A DNA stretch of 53,986 nt from Gemmatimonadota bacterium (GTDB lineage Bacteria; Gemmatimonadota; Gemmatimonadetes; Longimicrobiales; Gaopeijiaceae), in contig JAPPNO010000129.1 in NCBI GenBank assembly GCA_028873845.1, positions 67,808 to 121,793 of the forward strand, given 5' to 3'. The notes beneath the pieces are model-generated. The model had not been told where the DNA came from, did no database searches, and worked only from the letters and a program-made list of their open reading frames with translations. Position 1 is the first letter of the stretch; every line of letters begins with the position of its first letter. Below, piece after piece: positions 22,006-30,087 of this stretch. The position numbers were made by a program, and so were the translations under genes.

Positions 22006-22527
22006 ATGACCCTGTCGCCCCCCACCCGCACCCCCACCCGTGCGCACCGGCCGCTGCTCGCCGCGGCAACCTTCCTCACGGCGCTCACCATCGCCGAAAC
22101 CGGCGCCGCCTCGGCCCAGTACCGTTTCGGCGTCTCCCTCGGCGGCGCGAGCACGGTCGCGCTGGTCGTCGAGCACCGCTGGGCGCATCAGGGCCTCGAA
22201 TTGCAGGTGGGGACCTGGCAGTTCAGGGACCTGAGCCTTTCGGTCACCGCCAGGCAGTACGTGGGCTCCTACCGGGTCGAGCCGTTCGTGGGTCTGGGAC
22301 TGTGGGGGATCGTGGCCCGTGCGGAGGAGGGCACCGGCTACGGGCTGATCGCCCGCATCCCGACCGGCCTCAACTGGGACATCGGGTCGCGGCACGCGGT
22401 GTCGATGAACATCTATCTCAACCGGGCCCTCGCTCTCAAACGCCCGGACCCCGAGGACCGGCGGCCGCCCCGCACGACGCTGATCCCGCTGCCGGAGTTC
22501 AGCTACCGCATTCAGCCCGGAAGCTGA
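22006..22527 (+). CDS. Small exported beta-barrel-like hypothetical protein
   Basis: 173 residues. A signal peptide (LLAAATFLTALTIAETGAASAQ) is followed by short alternating hydrophobic/polar strands rich in Gly and aromatics (YRFGVSLGGASTVALVVEHRW, LQVGTWQFRDLSLSVTARQYVG, VEPFVGLGLWGIVARAEEG, AVSMNIYLNRAL). The pattern looks like a small outer-membrane barrel. I do not recognise a family. It seems to be transcribed alone from the promoter at 21969-21997 and ends 2 bp from the convergent threonine synthase gene. Confidence 0.7.
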   Translation: MTLSPPTRTPTRAHRPLLAAATFLTALTIAETGAASAQYRFGVSLGGASTVALVVEHRWAHQGLELQVGTWQFRDLSLSVTARQYVGSYRVEPFVGLGLWGIVARAEEGTGYGLIARIPTGLNWDIGSRHAVSMNIYLNRALALKRPDPEDRRPPRTTLIPLPEFSYRIQPGS

Positions 22528-22528
22528 A

Positions 22529-23719
22529 TCACGCCAGCGGCTCCATCCCCACATACTTCAGCCCGCTGCCGGTACTGAAGAGGACAACCTCGTCTCCGGC
22601 ACCGATGAGTCCCATCTCGCGCAGCCGGGGCACCGCCGCGGCCGTGGCGCCTCCCTCCGGCGCCGCGAAGATCCCGGTCGCGGCGCCCATCCTCCCCACC
22701 CACTCCTCCATTTCGCCGTCGGGCACCGCCACCGCCCCGCCCCCCGACTCCCGGATCGCGCGCAGAATGAGAAAATCCCCGACGGCTCCGGGCACTCTCA
22801 GCCCCGCCGCGTAGGTGGTTGCGTCCTCCCACGTCCCCGCTTCGTCCAGGCCGCGTTCCCACGCCCGCACCATGGGGGCGCAGCCCGCCGCCTGGACCGA
22901 GAACATCCGCGGCCGTCCACCACCGATCCAGCCCAGCGCCTCCATCTCGTCGAAGGCCTTCCACATGCCGATCAGGCCCGTCCCGCCCCCCGTGGGGTAC
23001 ACGATCGCGTCCGGAAGGCGCCCGTCCAGCTGTTCGAACAGCTCGTAGCCCATCGTCTTCTTTCCCTCCAGCCGGTAGGGTTCCTTCAGGGTGGAGAGGT
23101 CCCACCATCCCGCCTCGTCGCAGCGTTGCCGAACGGCCCTGCCGCAGTCGCTGATCAGACCGTCCAGAAGCTGCACATCGGCTCCCAGCGCGCGGATCTC
23201 GGCCAGGATCGGCGCCGGCGTGTCCGTCGGCACGACGACGTGGACCGGCAGCCCCGCGGCGGCGCCGTAGGCCGCTGTGGACCCGGCCGCGTTGCCCGCG
23301 GACGGGATTGCCAGTTCGCGGGCGCCGAGCTCGAGGGCGCGGGAAACCGCCATGCACAGCCCCCGGTCCTTGAAGGAACCGGTCGGGTTCTGTCCCTCGT
23401 CCTTGATCCACAGCCTCCTCACGCCAAGCGAGCGGGCCATGCGGGGCGACTCCAGGAGCGGCGTGAACCCTTCTCCCAGGGAGACCCGGCAGGCGCGGTC
23501 ACGCACCGGCAGCACCTCCTCGTAGCGCCAGAGCGTCGGGGGCCGGCCCGCGACGGCCGCGGGGGTGAAGCGGTCCCGGATGGCCTCGAGGTCGTACCGG
23601 GCCAGCAGCGGCTTGCCCGCCGGCGAGAGACCGATCAACCGCTCGGACTCGAAGGTGGCGCCGGTGGCACCGCATTCCAGAAAGGCTGCGCCGGGGAGTC
23701 CGGGTACGGTCTGGCTCAT
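22529..23719 (-). CDS. thrC: Threonine synthase
   Basis: 396 residues; it converts O-phosphohomoserine to threonine with pyridoxal phosphate. The PLP lysine is in GQNPTGSFKDRG (Lys near 116), the phosphate-binding loop in PTGGGTGLIGMW, and IPSAGNAAGSTAAYG is the conserved Asn/Gly segment. The N-terminus has only one cysteine (LECGATG) of the short metal-binding-like leader seen in some relatives. The C-terminal STGSGLKY is typical. It is apparently a single gene, since no other threonine-pathway genes are nearby. It reads away from the sigma-factor promoter region. Confidence 0.93.
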   Translation of the reverse strand: MSQTVPGLPGAAFLECGATGATFESERLIGLSPAGKPLLARYDLEAIRDRFTPAAVAGRPPTLWRYEEVLPVRDRACRVSLGEGFTPLLESPRMARSLGVRRLWIKDEGQNPTGSFKDRGLCMAVSRALELGARELAIPSAGNAAGSTAAYGAAAGLPVHVVVPTDTPAPILAEIRALGADVQLLDGLISDCGRAVRQRCDEAGWWDLSTLKEPYRLEGKKTMGYELFEQLDGRLPDAIVYPTGGGTGLIGMWKAFDEMEALGWIGGGRPRMFSVQAAGCAPMVRAWERGLDEAGTWEDATTYAAGLRVPGAVGDFLILRAIRESGGGAVAVPDGEMEEWVGRMGAATGIFAAPEGGATAAAVPRLREMGLIGAGDEVVLFSTGSGLKYVGMEPLA

Positions 23720-23782
23720 CGATCGGGGTCCCTGGTGTTGAAGGCGTCGTTGTCAGGCCGGCGCTAAAGCTGGCTTCCCCCG

Positions 23783-23854
23783 GTCCGCGGTGGAAGCGCG
23801 GGCGGGGCCTTGGGGGGGGCGGGCGCCCGGTCGTTCCCGTCCGGGGTGGAAGCG
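23783..23854. repeat. Imperfect 16-bp direct repeat upstream of ECF promoter
   Basis: GTCCGCGGTGGAAGCG (23783-23798) and GTCCGGGGTGGAAGCG (23839-23854) match at 15 of 16 positions, 56 bp apart. They lie between threonine synthase and the sigma-factor promoter. Function is unknown; an activator-binding pair is one possibility. Confidence 0.4.
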
Positions 23855-23863
23855 GGGTGAGGG

Positions 23864-23892
23864 GCAACCCTAAATTGTCCTGACCGCGTCTC
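23864..23892 (+). promoter_or_regulatory. ECF-sigma-type promoter before the sigma-factor gene
   Basis: GCAACC (23864-23869) and CGTCTC (23887-23892) are separated by 17 bp. This closely matches the AAC...CGTC pattern of promoters read by ECF sigma factors. The expected transcription start (about 23899) lies after the ATG at 23893, so that ATG cannot serve this transcript. Autoregulation by the encoded sigma factor is a standard arrangement. Confidence 0.6.
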
Positions 23893-23986
23893 ATGGGCGA
23901 CGGCAGGGAAGCAGGGCCTGTTCCAGCGGGAAACGGTCCGTCCGGTTCAACCGTGCCTCCGGGCACCACAACCTGGATCCAGAGAC

Positions 23987-24544
23987 ATCGAAGCCCAACT
24001 GATTCGCCGCGCGTGCGAGGGGGACGGTCGAGCCGTCCGCGCCCTCTACGACCGGTATTCCCCCCGGGTGTACGCCGTGGTGCGGCGGATCGCGGGCGAC
24101 GATGATCTGGCGGAGGACTACGCCCAGGAAGCGTGGATTCGGGCCATCCGGGCTCTTCCCACCTTCCGGGGCGAGGCTCGCTTCTCCACCTGGCTGCACC
24201 GGATCGCCGTGAATTCGGCGCTCCAGGCGGTCAGAAAGGAGAAAACGAGAAGGAAGCGCGAGGCGCCGCTGCCGGACGTCATACCGGTGCCGCCCCGCAT
24301 GGGCGACACACTCATGCAACGCAAACTGGAGGAGGCTCTCGCACAGCTCCCCGACGGAATGAGAAAGGTCCTGATCCTGCACGACGTCGAGGGCTACACC
24401 CACGAAGAAATCGGCGCCGCCCTGGGGGTGACCTCGGGAACGTCCAAGTCGCAGCTGTTCAAGGCGCGGGCGAAGATGCGGCGCATGCTCAAAGGATACG
24501 AAAACGAAACACGTACCAAGGAAATCGAAGCATGGAGCGTTTGA
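23987..24544 (+). CDS. ECF-type RNA polymerase sigma factor (start codon uncertain)
   Basis: The frame shows sigma region 2 (ALYDRYSPRVYAVVRRI, DDLAEDYAQEAWIRAIRALPTF, STWLHRIAVNSALQAVRK) and region 4 (LEEALAQLPDGMRKVLILHDVEGYTHEEIGAALGVTSGTSKSQLFKAR). The usual N-terminal helix (DIEAQLIRRACEGDGRAV) is encoded upstream, but the frame, open from 23861, has no ATG, GTG or TTG before the GTG at 24068, which would cut into region 2. Candidates are a non-standard ATC (23987) or CTG (23918, after AGGGAAG), or a single-base error. The coordinate given covers the conserved domain. The anti-sigma gene overlaps the end by 13 nt. Confidence 0.85.
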   Translation: MEAQLIRRACEGDGRAVRALYDRYSPRVYAVVRRIAGDDDLAEDYAQEAWIRAIRALPTFRGEARFSTWLHRIAVNSALQAVRKEKTRRKREAPLPDVIPVPPRMGDTLMQRKLEEALAQLPDGMRKVLILHDVEGYTHEEIGAALGVTSGTSKSQLFKARAKMRRMLKGYENETRTKEIEAWSV

Positions 24545-25173
24545 ATCTGGAACAGTTGGCTCGGCTGGTCGACGAGCCGCCGACGCCGGAGGAACGGGCG
24601 GTCCTGGAAGGAGATGCCGGTCTGCGGCGGGAGCTGGAAGCGCTGCGGTCGCAGACGGAGGCGCTGGGCGATCTCCCCGCGGTGCTCCCCCCTCCCGGTG
24701 GCTGGCACGAACTCGAGAAGGAGCTCGTGGCGGCGGGCCTGGTCTTCGGCCGCCGCGACAACGTCCACCTGTGGCGGAAGTGGCTGCAGGTTGCAGCCGC
24801 CCTGGTGATCTTCGTCGGCGGTACCGCGGTCGGCTGGGTGACGGGATCCGCCCCGGCCGGCATCGGCAACGCGGGCGCCGAAACCGGGCTGGCGTCCGAT
24901 GCGTCGCTGGAGGAAAGGCTTGCGGCCGTGGACGAAGCCGCCAGGCAGTATCGGGCCGCGTACGGCGGACTCCAGCAATACGTGCGCGCCCAGGGCATGC
25001 AGCGCGGTTCCCGGGATCCCGCCGCGCAACTGGCGGCGCTCCAGACCGTCATGGCCGCCAGCCGCGCGGCAATGGAGAAGTCTCCGGGCGACCAGTTCTG
25101 GCCGGAGCTGTACATACGCTCGCTGGCCGAGCACGACCAGGCCGTGAAGCAGGCCATCGCGGATTGGCGCTGA
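24532..25173 (+). CDS. Anti-sigma-like membrane protein
   Basis: 213 residues starting inside the sigma gene (13-nt overlap), a typical coupled arrangement. The cytoplasmic N-terminus (LNLEQLARLVDEPPTPEERAVLEG, then a charged helical region to about 75) is followed by one membrane segment (WLQVAAALVIFVGGTAVGWV, near 81-100). The periplasmic part is helical (SLEERLAAVDEAARQYRAAYGGLQQYV). Topology and position fit a membrane anti-sigma factor holding the sigma factor at 23987-24544. There is no recognised zinc (HxxxCxxC) motif, so it would belong to the zinc-free type. Confidence 0.75.
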   Translation: MERLNLEQLARLVDEPPTPEERAVLEGDAGLRRELEALRSQTEALGDLPAVLPPPGGWHELEKELVAAGLVFGRRDNVHLWRKWLQVAAALVIFVGGTAVGWVTGSAPAGIGNAGAETGLASDASLEERLAAVDEAARQYRAAYGGLQQYVRAQGMQRGSRDPAAQLAALQTVMAASRAAMEKSPGDQFWPELYIRSLAEHDQAVKQAIADWR

Positions 25174-25177
25174 AGCC

Positions 25178-26260
25178 GTGACTCCGCGTCCTCGTCCCGG
25201 CCCGAGATACCCCGGCCTGTTCGGGATTCTGGCGGCGATGGCCGCCAATGGTCCGGCGGTGACGGCCGTCGGCGCGGCCCAGGATACCGTGGCCATGCCG
25301 GAGCAGGGATGGATCGGGATCCGTCTCGACATGGAGGACACCCCGGCGGAGCCCCTCCACGGCACTATCCGGCTCGTCGTTGCGGATGTCTACCCGAACA
25401 GCCCCGCGGACCTGGCGGACATTGTTCCGGGCGACTGGTTCGTCTCCATCGACGGCAATCCGCTTTCCACCTACGAAACCTGGCTTCGCTTCACCTCCGA
25501 CCTGCGGCCCGGGCAGTCCGTCCTTCTGGTGGTCGGCCGGAACGGGGACAGGAACGAGGTGACCCTGGTCGCGGATCCGGCTCCCGCGTTCGTCCCCCCC
25601 AACCCGCTTGGCGGACTGGAGGTTACCTGGGCGCGGTTCGATTCCATCCTGGATGCCTTTCTGGGCTACTCTCCCGCCGCTCCACCGTGGCCGTGGCACA
25701 CGCTGCCGGGCATCTCGATCTACGGAGGATTCGGACCTGATTCGGCCACACTGACCATTACCGTGGGACCGCAGACCACCACCGGAAGCGTGGTCGTGCG
25801 GCCGCGCGAGGACGGGGGCGAAGTTTTCATGAGGATGCGCCAAACCGGTATCGCCGGTGCCGGAACGGAGTCTCCCCCCCCGGCCGGCGGTGGTGGGACG
25901 GACTTGACGATGGCACTCGACAGGTCTGCCGAAGGAGAGCTCTCGGTTCTCATCCCCCAGCTCCTCGATGGCCCCATGGTGCTGGTGCTGGGAGGCGTGC
26001 TGGTGCGCGACCTGACCACGGAACTCGGGCGCTCCTTCGCGGTTGAACAGGGTGTCCTGGTCACCGAGGTGTTGCCGATGAGCCCGGGGCTGCAGGCCGG
26101 TTTTCTTCCGGGCGACGTCATCGTGTCAGTGGATGACAAGGCCTTCGAGGATGCAATGGGTCTTCGTGGCCTGTTGGCCGAACTGGATACCCCCATTGAA
26201 CTCGCGGTGGTTCGGCGCAAGAAGCCGCTGAAGATCATCTACCCCCGTCCGCGAGGGTAG
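25178..26260 (+). CDS. Exported double-PDZ-domain protein
   Basis: 360 residues from a GTG 4 nt after the anti-sigma stop. A signal segment (GLFGILAAMAANGPAVTAVGAAQ) precedes a first PDZ domain (LVVADVYPNSPADLADIVPGDWFVSIDG, about 65-135). A middle beta-rich region follows, then a second PDZ (LVTEVLPMSPGLQAGFLPGDVIVSVDDKAF, about 285-355). No protease catalytic triad or zinc motif is present. Clustering with a sigma/anti-sigma pair suggests a periplasmic sensor or regulator of anti-sigma cleavage, such as binding exposed C-termini of unfolded outer-membrane proteins. That role is an inference from position. It ends 11 bp from the convergent MacB-like gene. Confidence 0.85.
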   Translation: MTPRPRPGPRYPGLFGILAAMAANGPAVTAVGAAQDTVAMPEQGWIGIRLDMEDTPAEPLHGTIRLVVADVYPNSPADLADIVPGDWFVSIDGNPLSTYETWLRFTSDLRPGQSVLLVVGRNGDRNEVTLVADPAPAFVPPNPLGGLEVTWARFDSILDAFLGYSPAAPPWPWHTLPGISIYGGFGPDSATLTITVGPQTTTGSVVVRPREDGGEVFMRMRQTGIAGAGTESPPPAGGGGTDLTMALDRSAEGELSVLIPQLLDGPMVLVLGGVLVRDLTTELGRSFAVEQGVLVTEVLPMSPGLQAGFLPGDVIVSVDDKAFEDAMGLRGLLAELDTPIELAVVRRKKPLKIIYPRPRG

Positions 26261-26271
26261 CCAGGCGGGCT

Positions 26272-27486
26272 CTACTCGTACCGCAGGGCGTCGATCGGAT
26301 CCATGGTGGAGGCACGCCGCGCCGGCCAGATGCCGAAGAAGAGACCGATCACGATCGAGAAGCCCATCGCCACGACGACCGCCTCCACCGCAACGGCGGT
26401 GTCCCGTTCGTAGAGCCGGGTCACGAGTTCCGCACTCCCGAAGCCGAACCCCACGCCCAGAATGCCGCCCAGCAGGCACAGGACCAGGGCTTCGACCAGG
26501 AACTGGAACAAGATCGCCTTGCGGGTGGCCCCCAACGCCTTGCGGACTCCGATCTCGCGTGTCCGTTCCGTGACGCTGACCAGCATGATGTTCATGATGC
26601 CGATTCCGCCCACCAGCAGGCTGACGCCCGCGATGCCCACCAGCAGCATGGTGAAGGTCTCGGCCGTCTCGCCCAGGGTCTCGAGGAAATCCGAGGCCTG
26701 CTGGATCCGGAAGTCGGCGTCCTCGGTGGCCCGAATGCGGTGTTCACGCCGGATGATCCGGTCGATTTCGCCCCAGGCCGGTTCCAGCTCCTCCGGCGAG
26801 GGGGCGGCCACGTACAGGGCTCGAAGGAACTCGCGCCCTCCCATGACCCGGTACAGGGCCGTCGAGAGCGGAATGTACACCTGTTCGTCCGGGTTCTCCC
26901 ACCCCATGCTGCCCTTCTCCTCCAGAACGCCGACCACCTCGAAGCGGATGCCGCGGATCTGGATCTCGCGGCCGACGAGAAGCGGCGCCGGGGTGTTCAG
27001 GGCTTCAGGAATGCCGTAGCCGAGGACGGCGACCCGCTGGCGGCCCTGGAGTTCTCCCTCATTGAAGACGCGGCCGTGCTCGACGTGCCGCTCGTGCATG
27101 TCGAAGAAGGTCGGCCAGGTCCCGATCACCTGGTTGGAAGTGTTCCACCGCAGGTAGGAAATCTGTAGTCGGCTCTCGGCCTCCGGGGCGATGTCGTACA
27201 TCGCTCCCATCTGGTCGCGGAGCGCAAACGCGTCGCTTTCCTTCAGTCGAACGCTGCCGCCGGAGACGCCTCTCCACCATTGCTGGCCCGGCCGCACGGT
27301 GAGGACGTTGGTGCCCATCCTCTCGATCTGAGCCTGCACGGCCCGCTGGGCACCCTCGCCCAGCGCGACCATCGTGATCACGGCGCCCGTGCCGATGACA
27401 ATGCCCAGCGTTGTGAGAAGGGAACGAAGCGCGTTGGCGCGGATCGACGCCAGCGCGACGTTGATGGTTTCCCTGAAGATGAACAT
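26272..27486 (-). CDS. MacB/FtsX-family ABC transporter permease
   Basis: 404 residues. The N-terminal segment (ALASIRANALRSLLTTLGIVIGTGAVITMVALG) is the family hallmark. A periplasmic MacB core domain follows (GTNVLTVRPGQQWW; TWPTFFDMHERHVEHGRVF), then three C-terminal helices (LLVGIAGVSLLVGGIGIMNIMLVSVTERTREIGVRKALGA, ILFQFLVEALVLCLLGGILGVG, VVVAMGFSIVIGLFFGIWPARRAS). Unlike E. coli MacB, the ATPase is a separate protein (29329-30087). It is the last gene of the ECF-controlled operon. The likely role is powering MacA-TolC export of a peptide, macrolide-like compound or lipid; the substrate is unknown. Confidence 0.93.
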   Translation of the reverse strand: MFIFRETINVALASIRANALRSLLTTLGIVIGTGAVITMVALGEGAQRAVQAQIERMGTNVLTVRPGQQWWRGVSGGSVRLKESDAFALRDQMGAMYDIAPEAESRLQISYLRWNTSNQVIGTWPTFFDMHERHVEHGRVFNEGELQGRQRVAVLGYGIPEALNTPAPLLVGREIQIRGIRFEVVGVLEEKGSMGWENPDEQVYIPLSTALYRVMGGREFLRALYVAAPSPEELEPAWGEIDRIIRREHRIRATEDADFRIQQASDFLETLGETAETFTMLLVGIAGVSLLVGGIGIMNIMLVSVTERTREIGVRKALGATRKAILFQFLVEALVLCLLGGILGVGFGFGSAELVTRLYERDTAVAVEAVVVAMGFSIVIGLFFGIWPARRASTMDPIDALRYE

Positions 27487-27532
27487 GGACGGAACCCCTT
27501 CCGGCTAGCCTGTCATGTGGAGGTACACGGGA

Positions 27533-29329
27533 TCAGAAGGGCCGCATGCGTTGCCGCATGCGCTCCATTTGGGCCTGCTGCCTGGCCTGCAGCTGTGCGG
27601 CACCGATGAGCGCCAGTTCTTCACCCGCCTGGAGCCCCGCCAGGACTTCGACGTAGTCCCAGTCGCTCAGACCGATCACCACCGGCCGGGCTTCGATGGT
27701 GCCGGCATCGTCAATGACGAAGACGACGGCGGGCCGGTACGGCAGGTCATTTCCGCCGCGCATCGCGGCCATCATGCCACCGAAGCCGCCTCCAGCACCA
27801 CCCGCACCTCGCCCGGCTCCCCCGGCACCGCCGCCACCCCAGCCTCCCATGCCGGCGGGTCGTCCGCCGCCACCACCCTGCCGGTTGCCCCCTGCGGCAG
27901 CACCGGCCTCGGCCTGGCCCGCGTTTCCGCTCCCTCCCGCGTTCATTCGTCCGGCGGCGCCCCCCGCGGCACCCGCGCCGGCACCCGACTGCCCCCGCAT
28001 GGCGGAAAACAGCGCACGCGCCGAGTCCTGGGAAATCTCGCCGGACATCATCTTCTGCCGTATCTCGTCCACCGATGACATGCCGTTGGCCGCCGCCTCC
28101 CCGGCCACGCCGCCGGCCGCCTCGTCTCCGGACGCGGCGTCCTCGCCGTCCGCCGCCTCCGCACCCTGCCCCTCACCAGCCGCCGCACCTCCAAAACCGC
28201 CGCCGCGACCACCCGGGAACCCGCCCCCGGCCATCCTGCCGGCGCCGGCGTCGCGGCCCGTGTTGCTGCCCCCCAGCTCGGCGAAACGCGCGGCGGCCTG
28301 GCCCATGAGGGTCCCGAACGCCTGGAAGTCGATGGACGTGGCATCCGGGTCCATGCCCAGCACCTCGGCCGCGGCCTGGACCTCCTGCGGCTGCACGATC
28401 GCGTTGTTCGGCACGGCGAGCGTTTCCACCCGCTCGTCCACGAGCACCTCGACCTCGGCGTTCATGCCCGGCTTGAGCAGCCCCGAGCTGTTGTCGAGCA
28501 GCACGATCACCGGGAACATCGTGACGTTCTGCTGCGCGATCGCCTGCGGCTCGATCTTCTCGATGTACCCCTGGAAGGGACGATCCGGAAACGCCTCCAC
28601 GCTCACGGTGGCCGGCAACCCGGCCGCCAGCTTGCCCACGTCGGTCTCGTCGACGAGCGTGCGGACGCGCATGTTGTCCAGATTGGCCATCATGAAGAGC
28701 GTCGTGCCGCCCGAAACGTTCTGGGTGGCCGACTGGATCACCTGGCCGTACTCGACCAGCTTCTCGAGGATCGTGCCCGACATGGGCGCGGTAATCGTCA
28801 CGTCGGCGCGTCGAAGGTCCGCCAGCTCGCGGTTCGTCTCGGCGCGCACGAACGAGGCCTCGGCGTTGGCGAATTCCAGTTCCCGCGACTCGAACTCCTG
28901 CTTGGTGATCACCTCCGCCGCGAGGAGACCCCTGCTGCGGTCCCGCTGCTCCTCGGCAAGATCCCTCCGCACCCTGGCCACCTGGTAGTCCGCGACCGCC
29001 TGGTCCCAGGCGTTCTTCACGTCGCGGGGATCGACCCTGGCCAGCGTGTCCCCCTCCTGGACCTCGTCGCCGGAGTCCACGAAGAGTTCGAGGATCTCCC
29101 CGGACGCCTTGGACTTCACCTCGACCTTGAGGACCGGTTCCAGCTGTCCGCTCGCCTCCGCGGTGATCCGCATTCCGCGCATTTCCGCCGGTGTCGACTG
29201 AATGGAGATGCCATCGGTCTCCGCGGCCTCCTCGCATGCCAGGGCGCCGAGCAGCAGCACGGCCGCCCCGGTCCGGGCAATCCGGGGGAATCCCCGTCCG
29301 CAGGTTGTGTCTCGAGTCAGGTTGCGCAT
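27533..29329 (-). CDS. MacA-like periplasmic adaptor with long Gly/Ala-rich insertion
   Basis: 598 residues, far longer than usual adaptors (about 370-400). The first 350 residues are standard: a signal sequence with a possible lipobox (LLLGALACEE), barrel-sandwich hybrid (VKSKASGEILELFVDSGDEVQEGDTLARVD), coiled-coil hairpin and beta-barrel (VRTLVDETDVGKLAAGLPATVSVEAFPDR). At about 355-525 comes a low-complexity Gly/Ala insertion. It embeds a charged helical motif (DEIRQKMMSGEISQDSARAL, about 28000-28083) resembling one in two small proteins near 46550-47440. The C-terminal membrane-proximal domain resumes (AVVFVIDDAGTIEARPVVIG). The ATG overlaps the ATPase stop by one base. Confidence 0.92.
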   Translation of the reverse strand: MRNLTRDTTCGRGFPRIARTGAAVLLLGALACEEAAETDGISIQSTPAEMRGMRITAEASGQLEPVLKVEVKSKASGEILELFVDSGDEVQEGDTLARVDPRDVKNAWDQAVADYQVARVRRDLAEEQRDRSRGLLAAEVITKQEFESRELEFANAEASFVRAETNRELADLRRADVTITAPMSGTILEKLVEYGQVIQSATQNVSGGTTLFMMANLDNMRVRTLVDETDVGKLAAGLPATVSVEAFPDRPFQGYIEKIEPQAIAQQNVTMFPVIVLLDNSSGLLKPGMNAEVEVLVDERVETLAVPNNAIVQPQEVQAAAEVLGMDPDATSIDFQAFGTLMGQAAARFAELGGSNTGRDAGAGRMAGGGFPGGRGGGFGGAAAGEGQGAEAADGEDAASGDEAAGGVAGEAAANGMSSVDEIRQKMMSGEISQDSARALFSAMRGQSGAGAGAAGGAAGRMNAGGSGNAGQAEAGAAAGGNRQGGGGGRPAGMGGWGGGGAGGAGRGAGGAGGGFGGMMAAMRGGNDLPYRPAVVFVIDDAGTIEARPVVIGLSDWDYVEVLAGLQAGEELALIGAAQLQARQQAQMERMRQRMRPF

Positions 29330-30087
29330 CAGATTGCCATCCCTTCGTTCATGAAGTCGCGCTCCACCAGGCCGTCCATGAGATGGACCTGGCGGAATGC
29401 CGCGGACGCGATGTCCGGTTCGTGTGTCACCAGCAGTATTGTCTGTCCCGCGTTGTTCAGGGCGCTCAGGATTTCCACGATTTCGCTCGAGGTCTGCGAG
29501 TCCAGGTTTCCCGTCGGCTCGTCCGCGAGCAGCAGGGCGGGATCGTTCACCAGCGCACGCGCGATCGCCACCCTCTGGCGCTGTCCCCCGGAGAGCTCCG
29601 GCGGCTTGTGATGCATCCGGTCGGCCAGGCCAACCCGCACCAGCTTCTCCTCGGCGCGCTTCTTGCGCTCCCTTGCCCGCATGCCCGCGTAGATGAGCGG
29701 CAGTTCCACGTTGTGGAGCGCCGATGCCCGCGGGAGCAGGTTGAAGGTCTGGAAAACGAACCCGATGTCGCGGTTCCGCACCCGGGCCAGCTGGTTGTCG
29801 GACAGCTCCGAGACCTCGCGGCCGTTCAGCCAGTAGCTGCCGGCCGTCGGCGTGTCCAGGCAGCCGATGAGGTTCATGAAGGTCGACTTGCCGCTCCCCG
29901 ACGGACCCATGATCGCGACGAATTCGCCGCGTTGCACCGTCATGTCCACGCCGCGCACGGCGCGCACCGTCTCGGCGCCCAGGACGTAGTACTTGCGAAG
30001 ATTCTCGGTGCGGATGACGGCGCCGTTGCCGATCGGGCCGTTGGTCGGGCTCCTCCTGGCCGCCGCTCCTGTTGCGCTGGTCCTCAT
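29329..30087 (-). CDS. ABC transporter ATP-binding protein (MacB/LolD type)
   Basis: 252 residues. Walker A is GPSGSGKST, the signature is [15 protein letters not shown], Walker B is [12 protein letters not shown], and the H-loop is TILLVTHEP. The motif order and the [19 protein letters not shown] stretch are typical of the LolD/MacB/FtsE group. The N-terminus has an extra polar tail of about 25 residues before [10 protein letters not shown]; a later start is possible but none has a better ribosome site. The stop overlaps the adaptor ATG, and the start abuts the TolC stop (TAG then ATG). It therefore supplies energy to the permease at 26272-27486. Confidence 0.94.
   Translation of the reverse strand: MRTSATGAAARRSPTNGPIGNGAVIRTENLRKYYVLGAETVRAVRGVDMTVQRGEFVAIMGPSGSGKSTFMNLIGCLDTPTAGSYWLNGREVSELSDNQLARVRNRDIGFVFQTFNLLPRASALHNVELPLIYAGMRARERKKRAEEKLVRVGLADRMHHKPPELSGGQRQRVAIARALVNDPALLLADEPTGNLDSQTSSEIVEILSALNNAGQTILLVTHEPDIASAAFRQVHLMDGLVERDFMNEGMAI

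Noticed and set aside
27790-28240. Repeat array (CRISPR or tandem repeat) in the MacA-like gene
   Set aside because: The repetition is irregular Gly/Ala codon runs inside an intact reading frame, with no uniform repeat-spacer pattern.
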